Below, in pieces: positions 1 to 6,227 of a stretch of DNA of 6,461 nucleotides. The first letter of the stretch is position 1, and every line of letters starts with the position of its first letter. The notes under the pieces are model-generated. The model was not told the DNA's origin, did no database searches, and saw only the letters and a list, made by a program, of their open reading frames with translations. The DNA comes from Candidatus Nanopelagicaceae bacterium. GTDB taxonomy: Bacteria > Actinomycetota > Actinomycetes > Nanopelagicales > Nanopelagicaceae. Made by a program: the position numbers and the translations under genes. The stretch is from the NCBI GenBank assembly GCA_947478965.1, contig CANJXW010000033.1, positions 1-6,461 on the forward strand, read 5' to 3'.

Positions 1-389
1 GAGATCTTCAATCCTGTTGCAGTCAGCCCACCGAGAGTGTCACCGATCCCACCAGCGCCACTTATTGCGCCGAGGTCTCCCACGCTCTGTTCCCATGTAA
101 CCGGATAATCAGATTGAAGCCCAACGATCGTTGGTGATGTCGCGCTATTGGTTCCGGTGACGCCAGTATCAGTAACGATTTCAACGCTCTTAGTTGGATT
201 ATTGAAAAGTTCGTATCCCCCAATACTCAAACCAGATATTGCAACGATGGATAGGACGATCGCCAAGGCGCGTCGAATTCGCTGGCGTCGAACGCGAGCA
301 ATGATCATAGGTGCAAGATCTCGATTTTCTAGAACTCCTAGCGCCATCCATTGAATTTCGCGTTTGATAAGAGGATCGATTTCACTCAT
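1..389 (-). CDS. Single-pass membrane protein, candidate anti-sigma factor (partial, C-terminus off the window)
   Basis: This gene begins with ATG at 389-387 and runs off the left edge after 129 codons. The start overlaps the sigma factor stop by 8 bases (ATGAGTGA), and a ribosome-binding-like GGTGGA sits 5 bases upstream at 400-395. Residues 1-40 are a hydrophilic, presumably cytoplasmic segment ending in a very basic stretch (RVRRQRIRR, about 32-40). One membrane helix follows at about 41-59. The rest is a Ser/Thr/Gly-rich, presumably exported part, of which only 70 residues are visible. The basic flank predicts N-terminus inside. Position directly after an ECF-type sigma gene and the N-in single-helix layout fit an anti-sigma factor. 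However, no HxxxCxxC zinc motif is present and the visible part has no Cys or His at all, so it is not a classical ZAS protein such as RslA. I do not recognise the family. It could instead be a membrane-anchored extracytoplasmic protein controlled by the sigma factor. The gene is certain; the role is inferred from context. Confidence 0.85.
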   Translation of the reverse strand, partial: MSEIDPLIKREIQWMALGVLENRDLAPMIIARVRRQRIRRALAIVLSIVAISGLSIGGYELFNNPTKSVEIVTDTGVTGTNSATSPTIVGLQSDYPVTWEQSVGDLGAISGAGGIGDTLGGLTATGLKI

Positions 390-984
390 TATTTTCCACC
401 ACCTCTGCTAAAACTATTTCTACCTCAGATTTAAAGAGGCGTTCACCGGAGAGCGCTTTGGTAGATGATTTCTCGAGTTCAGGTACAAGTTCAATATAGG
501 CAGCAACAGCTGCTTTGCCGCGTGCAAGGTGAGATGCAGCGGTTCCGATTGGTATCTGCAAGACGGTAGAGACTTCACGCAAAATCATTCCGTGTTCGTA
601 AACCAAGACTAAGACTGCACGTTGCGCTGCACTAAGAGTTTTGAGCGCTGCTTGAACCAGAAGTCGCTGAGTTACATCTTCAGTTTGATCTACGAGATCG
701 CGAATATTTTCTGCAAGATCCCACGAAGTTTCATTATCTTGCTGGCGGCGCAGCCACTTGCGGCGCATATCGGCATGCTTGCTAACCAAGACGCGCATCA
801 GATAGGCCTCTGGATTTTCATGTTCGCGAACTTTGCTCCAGCGCTTATAGACATCAGCTAGCGCCTCTTGCAGTACATCCTCTGCATTTTGGGTATCAAA
901 ACAGATGACCTTTGCCGCGCGAAGAAAAGCCTTCTGGTTTTCGCGTAACCAGAGGGTGAACTCAACTTGATTCTGTTGATTCAC
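382..984 (-). CDS. SigE-like / ECF (sigma-70 family) RNA polymerase sigma factor
   Basis: This is a 200-residue alternative sigma factor that would direct core RNA polymerase to a specific promoter set. Region 2 spans about residues 5-80 and contains the core-binding signature around NAEDVLQEAL (33-42), followed by RWSK and the NPEAYLMRVLVSKHADMRR stretch that resembles the -10-reading part of SigE-family proteins. Region 4 spans about 110-165 and has the typical LSAAQRAVLVLVYEHGM and a helix-turn-helix ending in IGTAASHLARGKAAV (146-160). The C-terminal tail of about 35 residues is charged and extends slightly past region 4. The start is GTG at 984-982, preceded by GGAG at 993-990 with a 5-base spacer; the ATG at 995-993 is out of frame and hits a stop after four codons. 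The gene begins 21 bases after the MFS stop and overlaps the downstream membrane-protein gene by 8 bases, implying coupled production of the pair. It resembles the 'SigE family' common in Actinobacteria more than sigma-E of E. coli. The regulon is unknown. Confidence 0.93.
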   Translation of the reverse strand: MNQQNQVEFTLWLRENQKAFLRAAKVICFDTQNAEDVLQEALADVYKRWSKVREHENPEAYLMRVLVSKHADMRRKWLRRQQDNETSWDLAENIRDLVDQTEDVTQRLLVQAALKTLSAAQRAVLVLVYEHGMILREVSTVLQIPIGTAASHLARGKAAVAAYIELVPELEKSSTKALSGERLFKSEVEIVLAEVVENNE

Positions 985-989
985 AAGAG

Positions 990-993
990 CTCC
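990..993 (-). promoter_or_regulatory. Ribosome binding site that fixes the GTG start of the sigma factor
   Basis: On the minus strand the bases read GGAG, then a 5-base spacer (CTCTT), then GTG at 984-982. This supports GTG as the initiator, because the nearby ATG at 995-993 opens only a four-codon frame and there is no other in-frame candidate close by. Confidence 0.7.
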
Positions 994-1005
994 ATGCGCG
1001 AAAGG

Positions 1006-2172
1006 TTACCGCCTACTAGGGCTAAAGAGCGACGAGGCGAGCAGAACGGAAAGTCCAATAAAGACCGCCCCCGCGCCAGCCGATGCCGCAACAAGCCCTG
1101 CGGCGATAGGGACTAAGAACTGACCCAAGCGATTACCCATTAAACGCGCTGAGACTGCAAGGGCTCGCTCTTGCTCCAAAGTTTTCTGAGCAACCAATGA
1201 CATCGTCAGAGGTTGTCCGATACCGAGTGAAAAACCAGCAACCAGAACCACCGCCCCAAGAGTTAACGGTGATTTTGCAAAGGCCATTGCACCGCACATC
1301 AGAACAGAAACTCCGGTGCTCCACATCAAGAGTTGATACGTACTGAAGCGATCACTCAAGCGCCCCAGAAATAATCGAGAGATCATCGCAGTTCCTGCAC
1401 GCAAGGCAAGGATGGCTCCGATGGCATATGGTGAAAAATTATTCTCAGTTCCAAAAAGCGGAAGAAATACGACGAGCACATCCGCTGTTGCCGAGATTGC
1501 AAGAGAGAGATAAATCGCAGCAAAGATGCCAGGTTTCTTTATCAAACTCAGCGCAGCTGAATATGTTCCTGTCTCACTCGATTTCACTTCGACGCTAGGT
1601 CGTTGATTGCGCCAACTAAGAACTGGGATAAGTGCGATGAAACAGATGAGAACACCTAAAGCGAAAGCGTTTGATGTTGATTTAGGTAAGTCACCATTTG
1701 ATCCAGCAACAATCGTTGCCAGAAGTGGACCCACCATGTGTCCAAGGGATGCGCTAAAAGTGTAAAGGCCGAAATATCGGTCGTATCCATCTTCTGGAGC
1801 ACGCAGTGCAACCATCGTCTGACCACCCACCATGCAGGCAAGGTGGGCTATACCCGCTACGCCTGTTGCAATGGCAAGGAGAAGCAGAGAGTTCGCAAAA
1901 ATGAGAGCAAGAGAAGTCAGCAACATCGCCAACGTTCCGGCAACAATAAATTTGCCTTCGCCCAATTTTCCAACGAGAGTTCCAAATTGCAGAGCAAGCA
2001 GTACTGGAAAAAGAGCGTAAAGAGCTGCGATTAAACCAATCTGAGCTGGGCTGGCATTTAATTCGATCGCCTTATAGGTAATCATGGGGCGAAGAATATA
2101 GATCGTTGCCTGAGTCAGCGTTGAAGAGAGGATGAGTGGTTTAGCCCAAGGAGCTAATCTTTCTCTCGACAT
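1006..2172 (-). CDS. Major facilitator superfamily (MFS) transporter
   Basis: This 388-residue integral membrane protein is a secondary transporter of the usual MFS length (about 400 residues, 12 helices in two six-helix halves). Hydrophobic segments occur throughout. A motif-A-like loop between helices 2 and 3 reads GTLVGKLGEGKFIV (64-77), and the second-half equivalent FLGRLSDRFS lies at 268-277. The central loop (about 187-212, hydrophilic, RNQRPSVEVKSSE) separates the halves. A GIGQPLTMSLVA stretch (317-328) and MGNRLGQFLVP (345-355) resemble the late helices of drug/metabolite efflux-type MFS proteins. The substrate cannot be assigned. The ATG at 2172 directly touches the tctA stop (TAGATG), and I see no clear ribosome binding site, so translation is probably coupled to tctA by reinitiation. 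It may move a substrate related to that of the Tct system, or export a by-product; both are inference. The sigma factor follows after 21 bases. Confidence 0.92.
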   Translation of the reverse strand: MSRERLAPWAKPLILSSTLTQATIYILRPMITYKAIELNASPAQIGLIAALYALFPVLLALQFGTLVGKLGEGKFIVAGTLAMLLTSLALIFANSLLLLAIATGVAGIAHLACMVGGQTMVALRAPEDGYDRYFGLYTFSASLGHMVGPLLATIVAGSNGDLPKSTSNAFALGVLICFIALIPVLSWRNQRPSVEVKSSETGTYSAALSLIKKPGIFAAIYLSLAISATADVLVVFLPLFGTENNFSPYAIGAILALRAGTAMISRLFLGRLSDRFSTYQLLMWSTGVSVLMCGAMAFAKSPLTLGAVVLVAGFSLGIGQPLTMSLVAQKTLEQERALAVSARLMGNRLGQFLVPIAAGLVAASAGAGAVFIGLSVLLASSLFSPSRR

Positions 2173-3669
2173 CTATTTGTTTAGCGCGAGCTTCTTCTTA
2201 AAGTTCCAGACCAGCGGCCCAATAATCACGGCAAAGAGCGCTAGGTAGAGAATTTTAGAGATCGATGTCGCATAGAGAGCGCTGATATCACCAAAGCTAA
2301 TTTGCAGTGCGCGGCGCATCTGAAGTTCGGCCATTGGTCCAAGAATTAAACCAATAATCAGTGGAGTAATCGGGACTCCGAATCGCCTAAAGACAAAGCC
2401 AATGACTCCAACCCCGAGTGCAATCCACAGGTCAAAGATTGCATTATTTGCAACATAAGCGCCCATGAGTGCAAAACAGGTGATTCCTGAAAATAGATAT
2501 GGACGCGGGATTTTTAACAATTGAACCCAGACGCGGACAAAGGGAAGGTTGAGTAGTAAGAGAAGCGTGTTGCCTACAAAGAGAGAGGCGATCAAAGTCC
2601 AGACAATATCTGGATTAGTTACAAAGAGAAATGGTCCTGGTTGGATGTTATATGTTTGAAATGCAACCAAGACAACTGCTGCAGTCGCAGAAGTTGGAAG
2701 CCCCAGAGCAAGAAGTGGAACAAGTGCGCCGGCGGCATTTGCATTATTTGCAGCCTCAGGGCCCGCAACTCCTTCAATCGCGCCTTTACCAAATTCATCT
2801 TTATGTTTTGAGAGCGCCTTCTCTGTTGCATAACTTAAGAAAGTTGGAACTTCAGATCCACCAGCAGGGACAATTCCGAGAGGAAAACCAATTGCCGTTC
2901 CGCGGAGCCATGGCTTCCACGAACGCTTGAGATCCTCGCGAGTCATTAAAGCTTTGCCCTTCATGGGGACAATGCTCCAGCCCGTGGCCTTTGCGCGGCC
3001 TGCAATATAAAGCGCTTCACCGAGTGCAAAGAGAGAAACGATCACAGTTACTGTTTCGATTCCATCAATTGCGTGAAGGTTGCCAAAAGTAAGACGCACG
3101 GCGCCTGATTGAAGATCTGAGCCAACAAGTCCAATTGCAAGACCGACTCCAAGAGATGCCATTCCGCGCAACATTGAGTTGCCGAGCAAAGTTCCAACTG
3201 TTGTAAAAGCTACAAGCATCAGCGCGAAGTAGTCAGCAGCTGTGACGCGAATTGCCCAACCTGCAAGTGATGGAGCTGCAAAAGCTAAGATTCCTGTTGC
3301 AATTGTTCCGGCAATGAAAGAACCAATTGCAGCAGTTGCGAGTGCTGCACCAGCGCGTCCACGCTTGGCCATCTGATGGCCTTCAAGGGCGGTAATAACA
3401 GAACCTGATTCACCAGGGGTATTGAGCAAAATCGATGTGGTCGATCCGCCATACATTGCCCCGTAATAAATTGCAGCGAACATAATAAGTGCTGCAGCAG
3501 GGCTGACTGTATATGTGATTGGCAAAAGAAGTGCGATCGCGAGTGCTGGCCCGATACCTGGAAGTACTCCGACAAGGGTTCCAAGAATTGTTCCAATAAT
3601 TCCAAATCCTAGATTTGTTAGTGTGAGAGCTCCAGCAAAACCATGGAGTAGTGACTCGACATTGCTCAT
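2173..3669 (-). CDS. tctA: Tripartite tricarboxylate transporter large membrane subunit TctA
   Basis: TctA is the large membrane subunit of TTT transporters, which are ion-gradient-driven and rely on a high-affinity extracytoplasmic binding protein (TctC) and a small subunit (TctB). At 498 residues it has the normal family length, with about 11-12 hydrophobic segments. Family signatures are clear: [12 protein letters not shown] (30-41) in the first repeat, [17 protein letters not shown] (71-87), [15 protein letters not shown] (96-110), the second-repeat counterpart [20 protein letters not shown] (261-280), and [21 protein letters not shown] (303-323). Where I recall family members having LGIPGS, this protein has LGLPTS (322-327), a possible substrate-path variation. 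The start is ATG at 3669, whose ATGA overlaps the TGA stop of tctB, giving translational coupling; only a weak GGG lies upstream. The subunit set is complete and in the order C-B-A. Whether the substrate is citrate or another carboxylate is not known. Confidence 0.96.
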   Translation of the reverse strand: MSNVESLLHGFAGALTLTNLGFGIIGTILGTLVGVLPGIGPALAIALLLPITYTVSPAAALIMFAAIYYGAMYGGSTTSILLNTPGESGSVITALEGHQMAKRGRAGAALATAAIGSFIAGTIATGILAFAAPSLAGWAIRVTAADYFALMLVAFTTVGTLLGNSMLRGMASLGVGLAIGLVGSDLQSGAVRLTFGNLHAIDGIETVTVIVSLFALGEALYIAGRAKATGWSIVPMKGKALMTREDLKRSWKPWLRGTAIGFPLGIVPAGGSEVPTFLSYATEKALSKHKDEFGKGAIEGVAGPEAANNANAAGALVPLLALGLPTSATAAVVLVAFQTYNIQPGPFLFVTNPDIVWTLIASLFVGNTLLLLLNLPFVRVWVQLLKIPRPYLFSGITCFALMGAYVANNAIFDLWIALGVGVIGFVFRRFGVPITPLIIGLILGPMAELQMRRALQISFGDISALYATSISKILYLALFAVIIGPLVWNFKKKLALNK

Positions 3670-4154
3670 GCTAGAAACCCAAGTATTCCGGCCGGCAAGT
3701 TAACGTTGAGGCCTTTAGAGAATGCGATATAGACAACGAGAGAGAAGATAACCGACACTGCCAAATTTTTAAGAATTTTTGTGGCGCCAAAAGCATACGA
3801 GACGCCCCAAAAAACGAGAGAAGTTGCTATGACAAATCCTGCGCGCTCAATTAAAACGGGATAGGTCAACATCGCACCAGCAACCATAGAGAAAGATTTG
3901 TAATCAGTCTTATCTACAAGGTCACCAAATTCGGTGCCCTCAGGAACTCCTAGATTTCCACGAAATATCTGGATAAAGAGTCCAAGTGCAATTGCGATGA
4001 TAAAACCACCTACGAGGTAGGGAAAGATCTGCGGTCCAATAATTCCAGAGCCTGGAGGTACGAGCATGTTAAATGAGTCGAAAACGACTACTAACCCAAG
4101 AATCAGGAGAGAGCCTGCAAAGGCAAGCTCTCCCCCGATTTTTTTATTGATCAA
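3666..4154 (-). CDS. tctB: Tripartite tricarboxylate transporter small membrane subunit TctB
   Basis: TctB is the small, poorly conserved membrane subunit that works with TctA. The 162-residue length is normal for the family. Hydrophobic segments lie at about 10-27, 44-64, 87-102, 106-123 and 127-148. The IIGPQIFPYLVGG stretch (38-50) after helix 1 and the C-terminal FSKGLNVNLPAGILGF (145-160) match the usual TctB pattern of G-P-x-x-F-P and a late L-x-V-x-L-P-x-G. The start is TTG at 4154-4152, 6 bases after the tctC stop; no ATG or GTG fits better, since the first internal Met is at residue 30, beyond helix 1. There is no evident ribosome binding site, so initiation probably depends on ribosomes finishing tctC. 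The two genes are in the same reading frame, separated by the TAA stop. An A7 run lies in codons 3-6. The end overlaps tctA by ATGA. The identity is secure from neighbours plus motifs; the exact start is less so. Confidence 0.9.
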   Translation of the reverse strand: MINKKIGGELAFAGSLLILGLVVVFDSFNMLVPPGSGIIGPQIFPYLVGGFIIAIALGLFIQIFRGNLGVPEGTEFGDLVDKTDYKSFSMVAGAMLTYPVLIERAGFVIATSLVFWGVSYAFGATKILKNLAVSVIFSLVVYIAFSKGLNVNLPAGILGFLA

Positions 4155-4160
4155 TTGGGT

Positions 4161-5285
4161 TTATGCCAAACCGAGTGAAACTAGTGTGGCTGTGATTTCC
4201 TTCTTCTGTGCAGCTAGGAAGCTAACGAAAGTCTTCCCTGACTCATCGAGGTTTCTCCAGTCTTTAGCAACCAGTGTCGCCTTCCATGTAGCACCTGCAC
4301 GTGTGAGTTCTGCAGCCTTGAGCCAGTTGACTCGCTCTGCCTCAGAAAGGCTAGATGGAAGCATTACTCCACGCCAGTTGCTATATGTGAAATCAATTCC
4401 TTGGGCAACCAAAGTTGAACCCTTAATTGATGCAAGGCGCTTAGGTGATGACAAAGCAAGAACGCGAAGCTTTCCTGACTTTACATATGATGTGAATTCA
4501 GATGTTCCTGAAACTCCAGCAACTGTCTGCCCACCAAGGACTGAGATGGCAACATCTTGTCCGCCTGAATAAGGAATGTAGTTGATGTCTACTGCTTTAA
4601 CTCCAACTTTAGATAGCAAAAGTCCTAGGTAAACATGATCAACGGTTCCCTTAGATCCACCAGCAAAAGGAATCTTTGGGTCAGCTTTAATGTCATCAAG
4701 AAGTTGATTGATGTTGCGGTACTTAGAGTTTGCTGGAACAACAATCGCTTCGTATTCGCGCATTAAGCCAGGACCTGCAATAGAATCTTCAGGCTTGAGA
4801 GCAGATTTTGTCGAAGCAACTCCTGCAAGCATTGCAAAGCCAGTGATGAATGCAATGTCTTTGCGGGCCTTCTGATCTAGGAAGTAACCAAGACCAACAG
4901 TTCCTGATCCACCTGATTTATATGAAACGGTGTAATCAGAGAGCATGCCTTCTGCTTTCATAGCATCTGCAAATGCGATCGCAGTGGTTCCATAACCGCC
5001 ACCGACGCCAGATGATGCAACCCATTCAAGCTTTGTGAGTGGAGTTACATTCTTGTACCACCACTTGAGCTCGCCTTTGAGTGAGCCAGTTGTTACAACT
5101 AAACAGGTGAGATCTGAGCCTTCAACGCCACGACCCGGCGCGGTACGGCCAGCCTTTATGCAGTCATCTCCAACCTTTGCAATTGCTGCAGCCTTAGGGG
5201 CAGCGCTTGCAATTGGCGCAGTAGACGCAACAAGCGCCAGCGCTAGCGATGCAATAACTGCACCAGTAATTTTTTTTCTCATCAT
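4161..5285 (-). CDS. tctC: Tripartite tricarboxylate transporter substrate-binding protein TctC, secreted
   Basis: This 374-residue extracytoplasmic solute receptor delivers its ligand to TctAB. Residues 1-28 form a Sec signal peptide: MMRKK, a hydrophobic core (IASLALALVA), and an ASA-AP cleavage site. No lipobox cysteine is present, so the mature protein may be free or held by other means. Residues 37-78 form a short two-cysteine module (C42, C61, then WW at 75-76) not part of the usual TctC fold. The TctC domain starts near residue 85: GVGGGYGTTAIAFADAM (93-109), SGGSGTVGLGYFL (124-136), AGGSKGTVDHVYLGLLLSKVG (208-228), YIPYSGGQDVAISVLGGQ (236-253), GKLRVLALSSPKRL (271-284) and NWRG (303-306). 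These match the GGG-type actinobacterial TctC subgroup rather than the classic Bug proteins with GGxxD. The start is the first of two adjacent ATGs, 8 bases from AAGGAG. It is the first gene of the tct operon, after a 104-base gap. The ligand is unknown and citrate should not be assumed. Confidence 0.94.
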   Translation of the reverse strand: MMRKKITGAVIASLALALVASTAPIASAAPKAAAIAKVGDDCIKAGRTAPGRGVEGSDLTCLVVTTGSLKGELKWWYKNVTPLTKLEWVASSGVGGGYGTTAIAFADAMKAEGMLSDYTVSYKSGGSGTVGLGYFLDQKARKDIAFITGFAMLAGVASTKSALKPEDSIAGPGLMREYEAIVVPANSKYRNINQLLDDIKADPKIPFAGGSKGTVDHVYLGLLLSKVGVKAVDINYIPYSGGQDVAISVLGGQTVAGVSGTSEFTSYVKSGKLRVLALSSPKRLASIKGSTLVAQGIDFTYSNWRGVMLPSSLSEAERVNWLKAAELTRAGATWKATLVAKDWRNLDESGKTFVSFLAAQKKEITATLVSLGLA

Positions 5286-5389
5286 AAGTGAGTCTCCTTG
5301 TGTATCTATCGACCAGAGGGTTTGGACTTCGCAAGACTAGGGCGTTATTACTAACCGGTAAAGGGTTTTCAGTAACTATTTACAACAAA
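5286..5389 (-). promoter_or_regulatory. map-tctC intergenic region with weak candidate promoter
   Basis: These 104 bases are the only sizeable non-coding gap in the window and the natural place for a tct operon promoter. A candidate pair is TTTACC at 5362-5357 and TAGTCT at 5339-5334 with a 17-base spacer, which would give a leader of about 45 bases. The match to the -10 consensus is poor, so this is only a suggestion. I looked for a terminator after map and found only 4-base stems (for example CAGT/ACTG) without a GC-rich stem plus T-run, so read-through from adk-map is possible. No riboswitch-like fold was recognised. Confidence 0.3.
5294..5299 (-). promoter_or_regulatory. Strong ribosome binding site of tctC
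   Basis: AAGGAG on the minus strand lies 8 bases before the ATG at 5285 and 11 before the second ATG at 5282, favouring the first. It is the best Shine-Dalgarno sequence among the junctions I examined. It fits a highly made binding protein whose downstream partners tctB, tctA and the MFS gene start without clear sites of their own. Confidence 0.8.
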
Positions 5390-6202
5390 TCACTGCAAAA
5401 GGTCTGAAATCTCAATTCCAAGTGGGGTCAACCCGCTTCGTCCACCATCAATTGCCGTCAATACAAAAGGTTTTCCATCTGGCAAGATCGCATAAGAATT
5501 TTCGAAGTGAGCGCCACGAGATTTATCAGTCGACACAACGGTCCAATCATCTTCAAGAACACGAGTCTTTGCTGAACCCCGAGTAATCATCGGTTCAATT
5601 GCAAGGGCCATTCCAGTAACAAGCTCTGGGCCATATCCACGTTTTCCAAAATTAAGTACATGCGGCTCTTGATGCATCTCGGTACCAATGCCATGGCCAC
5701 CATATTCTTGCAAGATTCCGTATTTGCCTTGTGATTTTATATATTGCTCAATTGCATGTCCGATATCGGAAAGGTTTGCACCAAGTTTCCCTGCTGCGAT
5801 TCCGCGCCACATTGATTCTTCGCAGACATCCATCAAGGCTTGATCTTGGGGATCGACGTTTCCAACGCCGACAGAGAAAGCTGCATCTCCATGCCATCCG
5901 TTAATAATTGCTCCGCAATCAATCGAAATAACATCGCCATCATTAATGATGCGATCTCCTGGAATGCCATGAACGATCTCATCGTTAATGGAGATACAAA
6001 TCGTTGCCGGGTAACCGTGATAGCCGAGGAAGTTTGATGTCGCTCCCCCGCGCTTAATATTTGCCGAAGCCATGGCATCGAGAGCATCGGTGCGCATGCC
6101 TATCTTGATTGAGGAGCGCAGAAGTTGCAAAGTTTCCCCGACAAGTAAACCTGCACGACGCATCGTCTTAAGTTGATCGAGGTTCTTATATTGAATCGCC
6201 AT
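5390..6202 (-). CDS. map: Methionine aminopeptidase, type I
   Basis: Map removes the initiator methionine from new cytoplasmic proteins; it is a dimetal enzyme of the pita-bread fold. With the start at ATG 6202 the protein has 270 residues, the normal size for type Ia, and begins 13 residues before the family's MRRAG. All five metal ligands are visible: D95 (ISID), D106 (WHGD), H170 (YGGHGIG), E203 (AIEPM) and E234 (HFEN). The catalytic histidines are H78 (DEIVHGIPG) and H177 (EMHQEP). Oddly, the residues after the last ligand read HFENS where the family usually has QFEHT. An upstream in-frame ATG at 6259 would add 19 residues and overlap adk by 32 bases; I prefer 6202 because the family alignment starts there and it follows the adk stop by 25 bases. 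No strong ribosome binding site is seen for either. The gene follows adk, as in most Actinobacteria, but tctC comes next rather than infA or a sigma factor. Confidence 0.95.
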   Translation of the reverse strand: MAIQYKNLDQLKTMRRAGLLVGETLQLLRSSIKIGMRTDALDAMASANIKRGGATSNFLGYHGYPATICISINDEIVHGIPGDRIINDGDVISIDCGAIINGWHGDAAFSVGVGNVDPQDQALMDVCEESMWRGIAAGKLGANLSDIGHAIEQYIKSQGKYGILQEYGGHGIGTEMHQEPHVLNFGKRGYGPELVTGMALAIEPMITRGSAKTRVLEDDWTVVSTDKSRGAHFENSYAILPDGKPFVLTAIDGGRSGLTPLGIEISDLLQ

Positions 6203-6227
6203 TGTTTTATTCGCTCTAGAAATATCT

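Noticed and set aside
121..134. Perfect 14-base palindrome CCAACGATCGTTGG
   Set aside because: It lies inside the membrane-protein coding sequence, encodes an ordinary SPTIVG stretch, and has no second copy that I can see. Nothing marks it as an operator.
148..354. Plus-strand open frame of 68 residues
   Set aside because: It is antisense to the coupled membrane-protein gene, which has a good start, ribosome binding site and membrane helix. The plus-strand product has no recognisable composition or motif.
3534..3541. GCGATCGC octamer, also at 4976-4983 within GCGATCGCA
   Set aside because: It resembles the cyanobacterial HIP1 sequence, but two in-gene copies in 6.5 kb are not convincing enrichment and the gene content is actinobacterial.
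4066..4572. Plus-strand open frame of 168 residues
   Set aside because: It is antisense to tctB and tctC, both of which have clear family motifs. The translated product is low in recognisable features and is a shadow of the real genes.
5345..5395. Possible terminator after map (CAGT/ACTG and AACC/GGTT stems)
   Set aside because: Stems are only about 4 base pairs, AT-rich or interrupted, and lack a following T-run, so they do not support an intrinsic terminator.
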